A stretch of DNA of 64,000 bases from Gordionus sp. m RMFG-2023 (GCF_954871325.1 NC_088775.1:5505475-5569474), one strand, 5' to 3'; shown: positions 24,360 through 35,366, numbered from the stretch's first letter. Program-made: numbers and translations. Notes: generated by a model not told the origin, from the letters alone.

Positions 24360-24845
24360 TTAGTCCGTTGTCACGAATTCCAAAATATAACCATAGTCAG
24401 AGCTTAGAGAATTAGTATCATATCCATTGACGATAGGTCTAATGCCAACAAATTTTAATCCTTGTTTATCAATCATGGCGGTATTTTCACTATTTTTGCT
24501 ATTCTCGTTATTTTGATCTGTTTCGGATACCCCAGAATAACTTCTTTTGCCTGGCCCTTCTATGGACGTTATATATCTCAGTCTTTTTTTGGCTTCTGCT
24601 AACGCCCAATGGTCACAGATGTGGGTCGCACCAGCGTTTATAACGCATACCAAATCCTGGATGTCTCTTTTAACGGGATCATTGAAAGGTTTTGTTTCTT
24701 CTACAAAAGCTTGCGACGTTATTAGGGGTATTTCAGAAATGATGTCCTTTGGGAATAAGATTTCTTGGTAATATAGCTGCTCCATTGGTCCCGAAGAAGG
24801 ATATGAGTCGGAGTCTAGCCTATATATTTGAAACATTTTTTCCAT
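24360..24845 (-). CDS. Orphan single-exon protein, 161 aa, function unknown
   Basis: An intact frame from ATG 24843-24845 to TAG 24360-24362, convergent with the transporter. I do not recognise the family. Visible: an N-terminal part with MEKMFQIYRLDSD and PMEQLYYQEILFPKDI; a probable helix HWALAEAKKRLRYITSI at about residues 81-97, preceded by DLVCVINAGATHICD; a low-complexity Asn/Ser/Glu linker at about 107-122; a C-terminal segment with KFVGIRPIVNGYDTNSLS ending EFVTTD. No signal peptide or membrane span; probably soluble and intracellular. A decayed second copy on the same strand lies at 32341-32770 beside decayed transporter exons, so the two genes have been neighbours for long. The open frame against a broken copy argues that this one is under selection. 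Additional 5' exons cannot be excluded, but there is no acceptor at the start. Confidence 0.75.
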   Translation of the reverse strand: MEKMFQIYRLDSDSYPSSGPMEQLYYQEILFPKDIISEIPLITSQAFVEETKPFNDPVKRDIQDLVCVINAGATHICDHWALAEAKKRLRYITSIEGPGKRSYSGVSETDQNNENSKNSENTAMIDKQGLKFVGIRPIVNGYDTNSLSSDYGYILEFVTTD

Positions 24846-25825
24846 ATTTATAATTAATTTAAAAATGAATAAAAATTATAAAGGTTTATACTGATGTGAG
24901 GATTCGAAATCACTCAAATTTAAATAATTTTATGATGGTAAATTATTATAAGAAAAGTACAATTTTACCAGAAATATTTTCCAGAATATGATGAGCAAAT
25001 TGCCCTCCCTCCTAACAAATGAAGCTGCAACTAACCCCCTAGAGAATACCTCGCCTCCCCCCCCTAATCATCTAAATTTAGCATCCATAAAGAGTTTACC
25101 TAAAAAGCATAATAAATACGAATTTCAGAAAATCTATTCCAACTATATATATTTTAGAATAGATTCGATTCTAAAATAAATATATTTTATTTGATCATTA
25201 TTTATTTTTTTAAATAATAAAAATGACTAAGTTTATTTTGAATCGCAATTTATTTTTTCACCTATTGGATCCGATATTTATGTGATTTTTATAATTAAAA
25301 AAAAGATTGATTTTTTAAAAATATTTTTAAAGGGGGTAATTAAAATTTGAATATATTAGATTAGCGGGCGTGATTTTTCCGGCAATGTGTTATTTTTTTA
25401 ATTCATATGATTTTAGATCAATATTAATAAATTAGACTAAGATAGTTTATTATAGTATATAATTATATTATATTCTGCTTTCGAAATTTAAGGAATTTTT
25501 CTTTACTCTAGTTTTCCCATATAATTTAATTACAAAATGTTTCGATAAATATGGCGTATCTTATCATATTTAGCAGTCATTTTAAATATTGTAGTTACAT
25601 GACCGAAGGTAGAAAGGGGGTAGGAGCCAGTCATATGTGTTGCAGCTGGCGGGGAAAATGCTCCTAGAGAGAATAGTTGCCTCCAATTCATTCTTTCTCA
25701 TAAAGAGACGCTGACAGAATGTAGTAATTCAAAATACTAATTGCCCTTTTCTTGAATTGTTTATCTTTAAAACAAATTTTATAGTATATCAATAATTTTG
25801 ATCATATACAAAAATATCTACCTTA
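24846..25825. other. Spacer between the orphan gene and the gypsy fossil
   Basis: No gene seen. A less AT-rich patch at 25585-25730 (GGGGGTAGGAGCCAGTCA; GTTGCAGCTGGCGGGG) lies just before the integrase fossil and might belong to that element or be an older insert. The frame at 24988-25179 has a Pro-rich start (NTSPPPPNHLNLASIK) but no partner or motif. Confidence 0.45.
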
Positions 25826-26700
25826 GCCCATGTCTCGGGTGTTGGTTGTTAGCGTACATACAGGACATCAGGGCATAGAAAGAATGAAGAATAAGGCAAG
25901 GGAATACATTTGGTGGCCCAGAATGAATAATGAAATTGAAGAATTAGCTAAGAGTTGTGAAACATGTAATAAGTGTGCGAATGTACTTGCAAAAGTTAGG
26001 GGAGACAAATGACCAGAGACAGATGTACCACGTGAAAGAATATACGTAGATTTTTTAGAATATGAAAGGAAGAGTATTTTATAATGGTAGATGCGGGTTC
26101 AAAATGGATAGATTGTCAACAGGTATCTGGTCTGTCGACGAAAGTAGCATTGAATAAGGTAAAAGACTTCGTAAGTAAATATGGATTAATGAAGACCTTA
26201 GTATCAGATAGTGGTCCAGCATTTATAGGCAGAGCATTTGACAATTTTTTTGATAGATGGAAGATTGAGAATTTAATAGCACCACCACATTACCCAATAA
26301 GTAATGGACAAGAGGAGTGAATGGTAGCCTTAGTTAAGAGTTGGTTAAAAAAGGAAAAATAAGAGAAGGAAAATGGTGGTTATTACTATTAGCGTACAAC
26401 AATACCAAGAGAAGCAAAGGATACTCACCAGCAGAGATATTTTTAGGTAGAAAAATATGAGAATTAGATTTTCTGAAAGAAAGAATAGAACAGAAAGAAG
26501 TTATAATTAATGATAGATTTAAAATCGGAAGCCTAGTATGGATACTACTTTTTGATGGTCCAGTTAAATGGGGAAAGGTATAGTGAAGAAGAATATAGGA
26601 AGAAAGAAGGTTGAGGTAGAAATTGAAGGAAGAGTAGGATTAGTTTCGAGGCATATTAAACAATTAAGATCTAGGTGTGTAGGTTAGGAATATAAGACGG
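25826..26700 (+). mobile_element. Broken Ty3/gypsy retrotransposon, integrase part
   Basis: Parts seen in order: the zinc-binding H2C2 domain of integrase (HTGHQGIERMK followed by CETCNKC) and then the DDE catalytic core (MVDAGSKWIDC; SDSGPAFIGRAFD; APPHYPISNGQ) and part of the C-terminal region. This arrangement is typical of Metaviridae. The element is fragmentary, with several breaks; protease, reverse transcriptase and RNase H are not seen here. Probably old but still easily read. Confidence 0.8.
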
Positions 26701-26727
26701 TGTGAATCGATTAAATTGCTTTGATTT

Positions 26728-27075
26728 GGGAATGCTGATAGACATAATTGATTTGTTTTTTAACAAGTCTGCGAGAGTTATAAGAATCATGATGTTGGGA
26801 ATGCTGATAGACATAATTGATTTGTTTTTTAACAAGTTTGCGAGAGTTATGAGAATCATGATGTTGGGAATGATGATAGACATAATTGATTTGTTTTTTT
26901 AACAAGTCTGCGAAGGTTGAGAATCATGATGTTGGGAATGATGTTAGACATAATTTATTTGTTTTTCTTAACAAGTCTGCGAGAGTTATGAGAATCATGA
27001 TGTTGGGAATAATGATAGACTTAACTGATTTGTTTTTGTAACAAGTCTGTGAGAGTTATGATAATCATAATGTTG
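26728..27075 (+). repeat. Minisatellite, 69-bp unit, five copies
   Basis: Units begin GGGAATG(A/C)TGATAGACATA at 26728, 26797, 26866, 26934 and 27005, followed by AATTGATTTG, a T-run, AACAAGTCTGCGAGAGTTAT and GAGAATCATGATGTT. The spacing of 69, 69, 68 and 71 bp means the first units preserve a 23-codon phase. It sits directly behind the gypsy integrase fossil and was probably expanded within it. Confidence 0.9.
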
Positions 27076-27229
27076 ACGTATGATGTACACATTTAGGGGA
27101 ATAGGTCGGCTGAAGGGATAAACAATTTGATATTACATCTGACATAAGGTGAGAGAGAATGAGAGAGGTATAAGTTAGTACGAGAATAATTATGAGTGAA
27201 GTAGGTGAATTATATGAGATAAATAAATG

Positions 27230-27612
27230 ATAATATATAGTATATATTTAGCTTAATTCCGTTATAGATGGCTTCTTATGTTCGAGTGGGCAACTTTATT
27301 ATTAGGATAGAAATTAGGTGGATCAGCAGAATCTAGAAGATGGGTAGACGCAGCCAGAGAAGAGGCGCAGACCAGATATGGAGATATGACGGTAGATAGA
27401 CCTGCAGGCTGGTCATACAATCGAAGAAGAGAACTGGATTGGGGAACACGAAGATGAATGTCGTGTTGTTATTGTGGGAAAGATCATATTTTACGGAGGT
27501 TTCCCACGATTAGCATAGACAATAACATATTAGCAGTATAGGAGGAGGAACCGATGGGAGGACAAGGTAGCAGTTTATGAGTGGTAGAATCAAGTCCAAG
27601 TGAAAAGGTGTT
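27230..27612 (+). mobile_element. Gag-like zinc-knuckle remnant of an LTR retroelement
   Basis: Less AT-rich sequence with a charged, Arg-rich translation (RWVDAAREEAQTRYGDM) followed by a CCYCGKDH motif like the start of a CCHC nucleocapsid knuckle. It lies directly in front of the left LTR-like arm. Broken. Whether it belongs to the same element as the integrase at 25826-26700 is not clear, because gag would normally precede pol. Confidence 0.45.
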
Positions 27613-27613
27613 A

Positions 27614-27862
27614 AAGTTATGAAGTTTTTTGAATAAAAAGAAATTTTTATTTTATGATTTGAATATTAAAATGTTAGACGAAAATTATTGTTAACGAACT
27701 TGAATGTACTGAGAATATTATTGTTAATTTTAATTTTGCATATAAAATTTTTTTGAATATTAATTTTTTTTGTGAATATTTAATCTGTTAATATATATAA
27801 ACCCCGGATTACTAAAATTAGATTACTAAAATTGGATTACTAAAATTGGATTATTAAAGTAT
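27614..27862 (+). mobile_element. LTR-like arm, left, of an inverted pair
   Basis: It starts GTTATGAAGTTTTTTGAATA, contains AACGAACTTGAATGTACTGA and a TATA-box-like TTAATATATATAAACCCC, and ends in 3-4 copies of GGATTACTAAAATT. The same sequence occurs in reverse orientation at 28405-28744. The left arm is shorter, lacking a stretch after the TATA region. Likely a long terminal repeat of the gypsy fossil. Confidence 0.65.
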
Positions 27863-28404
27863 TAATTTATATTTAAGACATTAATATTTATCTTTCTATT
27901 CATACCAAAAACATTGAAATTTAACACTTTATCTGCCTGTAATTATCCGTTCGTCTGAAGTTGTCTATATTTCCTTTCTTATCTTCCTCTCTTAATATAT
28001 TCTTAATATTTTCTAACTCTTTACTCTCTATCTTAACGTAAGTCGTATTTCTTCCTATAATTAAACCTAATATAAAAGCCAAAACCATAACCACCAAAAT
28101 TATTAACATTATATTTTCTACTAAAAGATTCCTTAAAATCATTAAACTAATGTACATAATAATGAATTTACCAAAACCTTAATAAGAAATAATTTAATAA
28201 TACGACCGAAATTAATTACATAAAGAAAACTAACTAATATTATTATACATACATAACAAGAATATGACATTAAATACAAAATCTTTTACCTTAAATACGA
28301 TGGTATAACCAAATTAACTTTTCTTCGCACTTTATTTCTTTTAGATATAATTGTATTGTATACTTATTAGACTGAAGATCTGAGGTCCCTGAGTACGTTT
28401 ATTT
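27863..28404 (-). mobile_element. Internal segment between the LTR-like arms with a small membrane-protein-like frame
   Basis: On the minus strand a 78-codon frame (28157 to 27921) encodes a hydrophobic N-terminal span (NIMLIILVVMVLAFILGLII) followed by a charged, Lys/Glu/Asp-rich tail with RTDNYRQIKC at the end. It reads away from the right LTR-like arm, as the first frame of an element in that orientation would. Not recognised; it may be a fossil accessory frame or a captured exon. Confidence 0.35.
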
Positions 28405-28744
28405 AATAATCCAATTTTAATAATCCAATTTTAGTAATCCAATTTTAGTAATCCAATTTTAGTAATCCAATTTTAGTAATCCAAACTATGTAGTTCCAAA
28501 TTTATTAAATAAGAAAAAAGATGAATCATTCTCGATTCACAAATTCGGGATTTATATATAATAACAGATTAAATATTCACATAAAAAAAAATTAATATTC
28601 AAAAAAAATTTATATGCAAAATTAAAATTAACAATGATATTCTCAGTACATTCAAGTTCGTTAACAATAATTTTAATATTCGTCTCGCATTTTAATATTC
28701 AAATCATAAAATATTTCTTTTTATTCAAAAAACTTCATAAACAT
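28405..28744 (-). mobile_element. LTR-like arm, right, inverted relative to the left arm
   Basis: The reverse complement matches 27614-27862 along its length (TATGAAGTTTTTTGAATAAA, AACGAACTTGAATGTACTGA, the TATA-like stretch). It has 5-6 direct copies of TAATCCAATTTTAG at 28410-28484 and an extra block with GAATCGAGAATGATTC that the left arm lacks. Head-to-head LTRs suggest two insertions or an inversion. Confidence 0.65.
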
Positions 28745-31479
28745 TAGTTTTTATGAAATTTCTAAGATCTCAAGTGAACATTCCGTATAATCTGTTATTC
28801 CAGAAAAATTTACTACATAACATGTTTGTTAAAGTATGATAAATCCGTTTAAAAGGGGCGGGGAATTTTTTTGCAAGATAGATTTTTGAATGCCATATTA
28901 TTATTTTAATCATCATATTATTTGATAAAATTAAAAAGTATCTCCTTTCATCAATCATCTATTAATATATAATCTAATTTTAAATAATTAATAAATAATT
29001 TATCCAATAGATAAAAGAATATATTCTTCAAATAAATCATTTTTTTATTTCTTCGAATTAATTTGCCTAAATAAAGACCATATAAATAATTCTTATTTTT
29101 GATAAAGCAATTAATAAATATTGTACTATTTAAGAAATAGGATAGGAATCAAATGTCAAATGAATATAAGATATATTTAAACGGGTCTAAGGTTAAAAGA
29201 ACCAAGTATAGATATACATATATTTTATCATAAAAATAATTACTTTTTTTTATACAACATTACATTCAGAAATATTATTAAAATTATATGAAAAGGCCGC
29301 TTAAAAAAATTGATAATCTTCCTCTATGCTTTATTTGAGAGGCTGGGGAACAAAATTAAATTTTGGGTAATCTCATAAAAATTACAATAGTAGAATAACA
29401 TTAAACATCTAGAATGAACACTTTATTTCTGACATATTAAAATTCAATGCAAGTTAGAACTTTGCAAAAGAGACAAATGGATCTCAAATTAGACTCTTAC
29501 AAAAATAGTTTCTTATTCAAAATTTTTTTTAAGGCAGGCCTATAACGTGTCTCAGATTCTTTCCCTATCGATTCGCCTTGGCATATTAAAAAATAATTTG
29601 GTAAAATATAGAATATTATTAGTAGTATCTAGGCTGTGCAACTAACCGAATTTCTTTCGTTATCTTTATCGGATTGGGACATATAGGGTGGGGAGTTGAA
29701 ATTCTTTTTTTTTAAAAAAAATATTACTTATTTTACAATTTGGAATGGATTAATTTTAAAGTAATAAGCAAGAACTCTGTAAAATTTAAAAATTATTTAT
29801 CAAAGATGTATAAATTAAAAAAATTGCAATAAATATTTTAAATTTTTATTAAAAAAAATCTGATTCTCATAGTTAAAAACTATATTTTTAAATATATAAT
29901 GTCGAACGTTTTTTTTACCATAAATATTCTATTTTTCGTAAAAAGCCTCAAATTAATCATAAAATAAATTTATTTCTTTAATAACGTATTTTTTTTTATT
30001 ATCTTTATCCATATTATGCATAATGCCAAAACTTAGTTACTATTTATATTTTAAATATCTATATAAATGTTTTTATAGATTTGATGTTTGAAAAGAAAAG
30101 AAGACTTAATTTTGAATAAAATATGATTTTATTTATTTTATATAATATTTAAGTGGTACCATAAAAACCCCTCTCCTTAAGCTTATGGTGTGATATTGTG
30201 CCACTCGAAGGTTTAAAATTAACATTGGTCTAATTTTTGGGGAAAAAACTTTAATTCAAACATATGTTAAAATTAGAGAATAAAAATTTACAGTATAGAT
30301 GTAAATCATAACGAGAACTAATATATAAAATCATATTTTATTTCTCAGTTATTTCTATAGATTATAGATAATAATATTAACTTTTTTTAAAAAAAGTCTG
30401 ACTATTTTAAGTATCTTTTTAAAGGCCCATCTTTAATATAATTCGAGCAGATAGACAGAGAGGTTCAAATTTCTTTCCTGTTCTTAGTGAAATTTTTTTA
30501 AAACTGTTTAATTTCGATTATTTTTAAACAAATTTAGATAGGGTCATTTAGGTTTAGAGAAATTAATGTACAGATTTTTTTTCCTCCTATTATTGTTTGT
30601 ATTTTTTTTTTAAAATATAAATTTATAATTTTGTAAAATAATTTTTATATAATATATTTTTATTATTTATCTCATAATAAATCGAATAAAAATATTTTAA
30701 AAGCGAAAATTATTTAGTAAAAAGTTTTCAATTAATTTAAAATATGAATAACAAAATTAAGTTGCATAACACAACTACATAAAAATTTGTTTAATTTATA
30801 AAAAATAATAATTATAAACAGTTTTAAATTGGTTTTAACTTATAACGGACCGATTAAGCTTCGGAAGATGCTAACGATTTTGTATTTCGGTTTAGCTATT
30901 AGGTTCGAACAAATAATAAAAAATGGAATGTAATTATATTATTATGTACAACTTACAAAGGATTTCTGGAATTTAAGCGGGCCAAATTCCAGCAAAATGA
31001 ATATTGAATCAAGAATAATATTAAAAGGGTCTTCTGTGTTAACTTTAAATTCGTGAATAACTGTTTAAATGGTTCCATTTAAATAATTTTAAATTTATAA
31101 ATAAACATGATTTAAATATTTTTCACTTCAATTTTCTATGATTTATCACCTCATGAATAATCTAGAAATAATATAATATTATTTATTTTTTTTATTGCCA
31201 TTTCAAAAATAAATTTCCTCAGAAATAATAAATTTTTTTTGATTTAACATCTATTTTAAGGAGAAAGTGTTAAATATTATAATATTTGACAGTAGATAAT
31301 TTTGAATAAAATGCCAACTAATCATCGATCTTAATTATAATATTTAAATTTCAAGTCATCTCTTTAAGAAAAATGACAAATATTTTTTGACCATTAATAT
31401 ATCATTATTTTCCGGTTTTACAAGAATTTTATGTGAAATATTTTTTTTATCTAACCTACTTATCGATAATCTTTTATTA
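28745..31479. other. Intergenic AT-rich spacer, no gene seen
   Basis: About 2.7 kb of homopolymer-rich sequence with no supported frame, no recognisable element ends and no tandem repeat of note. The frame at 28770-28958 (minus) has no coding support. Confidence 0.5.
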
Positions 31480-32143
31480 GGTTCATTTCTTATAAAGGAC
31501 AATTAAGCCTATAAATAGATTTCAGTGCTTCGCGAGGCAATAATTTAGCCGATTATTTACAAAGTGATGCGAATAAAACATTATAAAAACGACTTTTATT
31601 TCTTAGATGAAAAGCATAATTTCTTTTTCCAAAATAAAGTAACGCATTTCGGAGTTTTATTAAACTTCACTTCACAATATGGGATTCAGCACTTGGATTC
31701 GATTGCGGTCTGGATGACTCTGGGTCTCCTTATACGCATTTTGCCTTTTGACAGATACGAGTGAAAACGGTAACAGCGACAAAGAAATGATCAAATAATT
31801 GGGCCATCTTAAAAAAAATGAGTACCGAAATCGACAATTTAAAGCACTAAGCACTCGAGCTAATAACTTAGCTTTGATTAAATCTGCAAGTCGATAGGGT
31901 TGAATCTAGTGTTGTTAGACGGCTCGTATTGAGCCTATTTATAAAAACGGCTAACTCAATATTTCATCCAGAAAAATATTATGCAAGCCTGAAGATGCTC
32001 ATAGAAGGAACAAAGATCTAGACATATATTATCGCAATCTCGAGGCTTAGGCAATATTTTTCTGGTTAAAATATTGAATTAGCCGTTTTAAAAAAATCGG
32101 CAAACCCAATTGACGTTCATTCCTTACAAATTAAACATTAAAA
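31480..32143 (+). pseudogene. Decayed partial copy of the cationic amino acid transporter (exons 11 and 13)
   Basis: 31480-31655 aligns with transporter exon 11 (AATTTAGCCGATTATTTACA against GTAGATGATTTACAAAG; then AAACGACTTTTATTTCTTAG). From about 31655 it passes directly into exon-13 sequence (GCACTTGGATTCGATTG; GGATGACTCTGGGTCTCC; AAAGAAATGATCAAATAATT) and continues to TTACAAATTAAACATTAAAA, which matches the transporter C-terminus. Exon 12 and both introns are absent. Stops and frameshifts throughout, with a MITE inserted at 31907-32100. Non-functional; a segmental duplicate rather than a clean retrocopy, because the neighbouring orphan gene was copied with it. Confidence 0.85.
31907..32100. 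mobile_element. Palindromic hAT-type MITE, copy K, inside the transporter pseudogene
   Basis: It begins TAGTGTTGTTAGACGGCTCG and runs through GGCTAACTCAATATTTCATC and TATTGAATTAGCCGTTTTAA; the last 25 bp or so of the right terminus are missing. It interrupts sequence that is continuous in the intact transporter's last exon, so it inserted after the duplication. Confidence 0.85.
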
Positions 32144-32340
32144 TCACATTATTTTATATTAGGCCATTAATAATATAATTCCCATCACGTTTTATTTGCA
32201 ACGTCACACCGCTTCTGTTAAATAATAATCTGTCCAAACAAAGAAAACTGATATACATAACACAAGTTGTTTATTAAATAAAATATATCCTAATATTGAA
32301 AAAAAAAATTGATTTTTTTTTAATCAAATAGTACATTAAT

Positions 32341-32770
32341 TTGTCAATACTAGTCACAAATTCTAAAATAATATTTACGCAAAATCTAAGAGAATTAATG
32401 TCATATCTATTGGCCATAGATCTAATGGCCACTAATTGTAATTTTTTTTTATCAGTCATGGCAATATTTCTCTATTTTTTTTCACATGTTTCGAAGAAAT
32501 TATAACTTCTTTTGTCTGGCCGACCTTATATATTTCAATTTTCTTTTGGCTACGACTAATTCATGCTTATCACATTAATCCAAATTAGCCATATTTCTTT
32601 TAACATCATAATTAAAAAGTTTAGATACTTCCATAAAAGTTTTCTACATTAATAGGGAGAGTTCGCAATGTCTTTTTGGGGTAAAATCGTAGGATAATAT
32701 AGGCGATTTATTTGTTTGGAGGAAGGATTGGAATCAGAACTCAGCCTTTAAATAGAAATTGATACATTGT
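32341..32770 (-). pseudogene. Decayed copy of the 161-aa orphan gene
   Basis: The reverse strand aligns over the whole length with the intact gene at 24360-24845: TCTAAGAGAATTAATGTCATATC, shortened here to AGAGAATTAATGTCATATC, matches the tail; ATCAGTCATGGCAATATTT matches the middle; TTTCAATTTTCTTTTGGCTA matches the AEAKKRLRY helix; GGATTGGAATCAGAACTCAG matches the start. Many stops and frameshifts; the Asn/Ser linker is shortened. It lies about 200 bp from the transporter pseudogene in the same convergent order as the parents. Confidence 0.85.
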
Positions 32771-32895
32771 TATTTTCAAAATAATCCTATAAAAATATAT
32801 AAACAAAAACTATCCTACTAATAATATGTTTTTTTTAAATATTTTATTAGAGTAGTCATTTTCATGGTATTATGTAATCTATAACTAATTAATAT

Positions 32896-33891
32896 CAGAG
32901 ACCTGCAGAAGTACCATTTGAACGACCCGGCCTGGCCCAGATTAAAAAATTTTCGGCCCGGCCAGGCCCGGATTTTTTTTTCAAAAATTTTTTACGGCCC
33001 GGCCCGGGTTTAAAAATTTTAGGCCCGGCCCGGATAATTAAAAAAAAATTTTTTGGGGCCCGGCCCGTATTTTAAAAAAAAATTTTTTTAGGCCCGGCTC
33101 GGAATTTTTTAAAATTATATTCGACCTGGTATATACAAAAAATTGATTATTTCGTATTTTATCATATTTTTCGGCGAGTAATATCATTTAATAAGCAAGT
33201 ATATTAGGCTAATGTTGTTAAACGGCTCGTTTTGAGCCGATTTTTAAAAACGGCAAACTCAATATTTTTGCCAGAAAAATATTGACTAAACCTCGAAACT
33301 TCGATACTATATGTCTAGACCTTTGCTCCTTCTATGAGCAAAATTTTCAGGCTTGCATAAAATTTTTCTGGATAAAAAACTGAGTTAGTCGTTTTTAAAA
33401 ATAGGCTCAAAACGAGCCATTTAACAACACTATCATATTTTATTTTTTTTTATTTTAAACAGATATTTAGTATATAACATATTGATACTATAAAAAATTT
33501 GTGTAAATAATATTTTGAGAATATACTATGTATTTATAAAAAAAAAAATGATATTTTAATTAATAAAAAATATAACATATATTATATATTATATAATAAT
33601 GTCCTTTGCGCATCCATGGCAGGAAAACTATAATTTTATTATTTAATAGATACTATGAGTGTTAGCTAGTGTTAACTTTCAACCAAACATTATATTAATC
33701 ATAACTATATATAATCATTATAACCATATCTTGACGAATATAGTAATTCATGTTGTATAAATTTTTTTAAAAAATACGGCCCGGCCCGGGTATTTTTTAA
33801 AAAAAATTTTCAAGCCCGGTTTAAAATACGGCCCGGCCCTCATATTTAGACCGGATCTGGTCGGGCTTAGGGCCAGGCCTGCAGGTCTCTG
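32896..33891. mobile_element. Non-autonomous hAT-type element, GGCCCG-rich family, copy 2 (996 bp, with nested MITE)
   Basis: It starts CAGAGACCTGCAG and ends CTGCAGGTCTCTG, an inverted terminal pair. Perfect 8-bp target duplication ATTAATAT at 32888-32895 and 33892-33899. Both subterminal regions carry many copies of GGCCCGGCCCGG-type motifs separated by A/T runs, the likely transposase-binding array. No transposase coding capacity. A palindromic MITE (33210-33432) sits inside. The perfect target duplication points to a fairly recent insertion. Confidence 0.9.
33210..33432. mobile_element. Palindromic hAT-type MITE, copy C, nested in the GGCCCG-rich element
   Basis: 223 bp, starting TAATGTTGTTAAACGGCTCG and ending GAGCCATTTAACAACACTA, with all internal family motifs. 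The flanks do not show a matching 8-bp repeat, perhaps because of later changes. Confidence 0.82.
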
Positions 33892-34486
33892 ATTAATATA
33901 TCTTAATTCTCAGATTTCTTTTGATTCAAAAAAATTATTAATAAATTTTGATGATTTAGTTATAATAAAACTTACAGAAAATTTTTGACGTTTGGATGAA
34001 TCCAGTTCCAAAAAAATGAATATCGAAATCATAAATAACAATTAAATTATCTTCTGGGTTAACTCTATGGAGTAGCCAATATTTAGGAATATATTTTTTT
34101 TTAGCATCACATTAGAATAATTATAGAAAGAAAATTTGATTTCGCTGTTATTTCTTTTCTATGAACTAAAAATTGATGAATTCGTCGCATTAATTCTTGA
34201 TATATAATATATAACACAAAATTGGAGTTCCCGCGACAAATAAATACATACATGGCAAAATATTTATGCCAAATTTAAACATTATTCTTTTAATATAATA
34301 AAAGATTATTTTATTTAAATGCAAATAACATTTATCCTATTTTTGGCATGCTTCATAATTTCTAAGGAAATAAAAAAGAATATAATGACAAATAGTCAAT
34401 TATGATATCCTAAAAATGGCAAAGTTTGGCGTTTTATTTCTTATTATTTTATCGATTATTGTCCATCTCAAGAAAATTTCGACTAC

Positions 34487-34832
34487 AATCAATGACATAT
34501 ATAATACCTAGACTGACGATTCCTCTATTAAAAGTGTACATCAATGCAAATCAGCTGGAGACGCCATCTTGGTTACACTAATCATTTATTAAAATTTTAA
34601 ACGAGAGCCTAATTTATTCCTATATCTGATGCAAACTTTATTAAAGAATTACCAGATCATCGAGATAATAAGGAAGCAAGTTATCAATTTAATAGCAGTT
34701 TTTAACATGAGAATAATTACTATATGTGTTACCAAAATGGCGGGTCCAGCTGATTTGCTTTTAACGACGCTTAAAAATGCATTATAATGAATGAATGAAT
34801 AGTCAGTCAAGGTATTATATATGTCATTGATT
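34487..34832. mobile_element. Small element with ~95-bp terminal inverted repeats
   Basis: The left arm has AATCAATGACATATATAATACC, shortened here to AATCAATGACATATATAATA, then GACTGACGATTC and GCAAATCAGCTGGAGACGCC; the right arm carries their reverse complements (CCAGCTGATTTGC, GTCAGTCAAGG, TATTATATATGTCATTGATT). The loop of about 150 bp has no coding capacity. A MITE of unassigned superfamily; no target duplication identified. Confidence 0.7.
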
Positions 34833-35366
34833 ACAATAGATGATTTATTAATTCATTTATTTATAATCACATGCCACTCAGGTGTGACGGGTTTTTAATA
34901 AAAAGAATTAAACTTTAAAAGCATATCTAAAACCTAACCCCATCTCACTCTAACCTTTAATCATAACTCATTATTACATTCAGATACTTATTTGATTTAA
35001 AATGTTTCATATTCAAATAAAAAAATTTATTTAGTTTAACATTATCGTGAGCGATTATTTATTTTATTATTATTTAAGTGCTTAAAAATTGCTTATTTTA
35101 CTATACATTTTCATTTAAATACTTGTGTTTGAGTGAGCAAATATTTTAATCTTCAATAAATTTGCAGTGTCGATTATATTATTGAGTTAAAATTTTTGAT
35201 TAACAGTTTAATTGTTAAATAGTGGGAGGGGGGGGGTATTGTAAACATTATATAAAACTATTTTTTAAAAAATGATTACATAAACCTTACCCCTTATCTT
35301 TCTAATTTTTCTACCATCTGTAACCACATATGGTTAAATTCTCATTTTGAAATAATATTTTTTCAG

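Noticed and set aside
24547-24771. Plus-strand open frame of 74 codons
   Set aside because: It is the antisense shadow of the intact 161-aa gene on the minus strand; no independent motif.
24895-24925. GGATTCGAAATCAC resembling a tRNA T loop
   Set aside because: No A box, anticodon arm or acceptor stem can be placed around it.
26671-26905. Three overlapping frames on both strands with 23-residue periodicity
   Set aside because: All result from the 69-bp minisatellite being a multiple of three with few stops; not evidence of a repeat protein.
28405-28490. Regular TAATCCAATTTTAG repeats resembling a CRISPR array
   Set aside because: Units are 13-14 bp with no unique spacers, lie in an LTR-like arm and occur in eukaryotic DNA.
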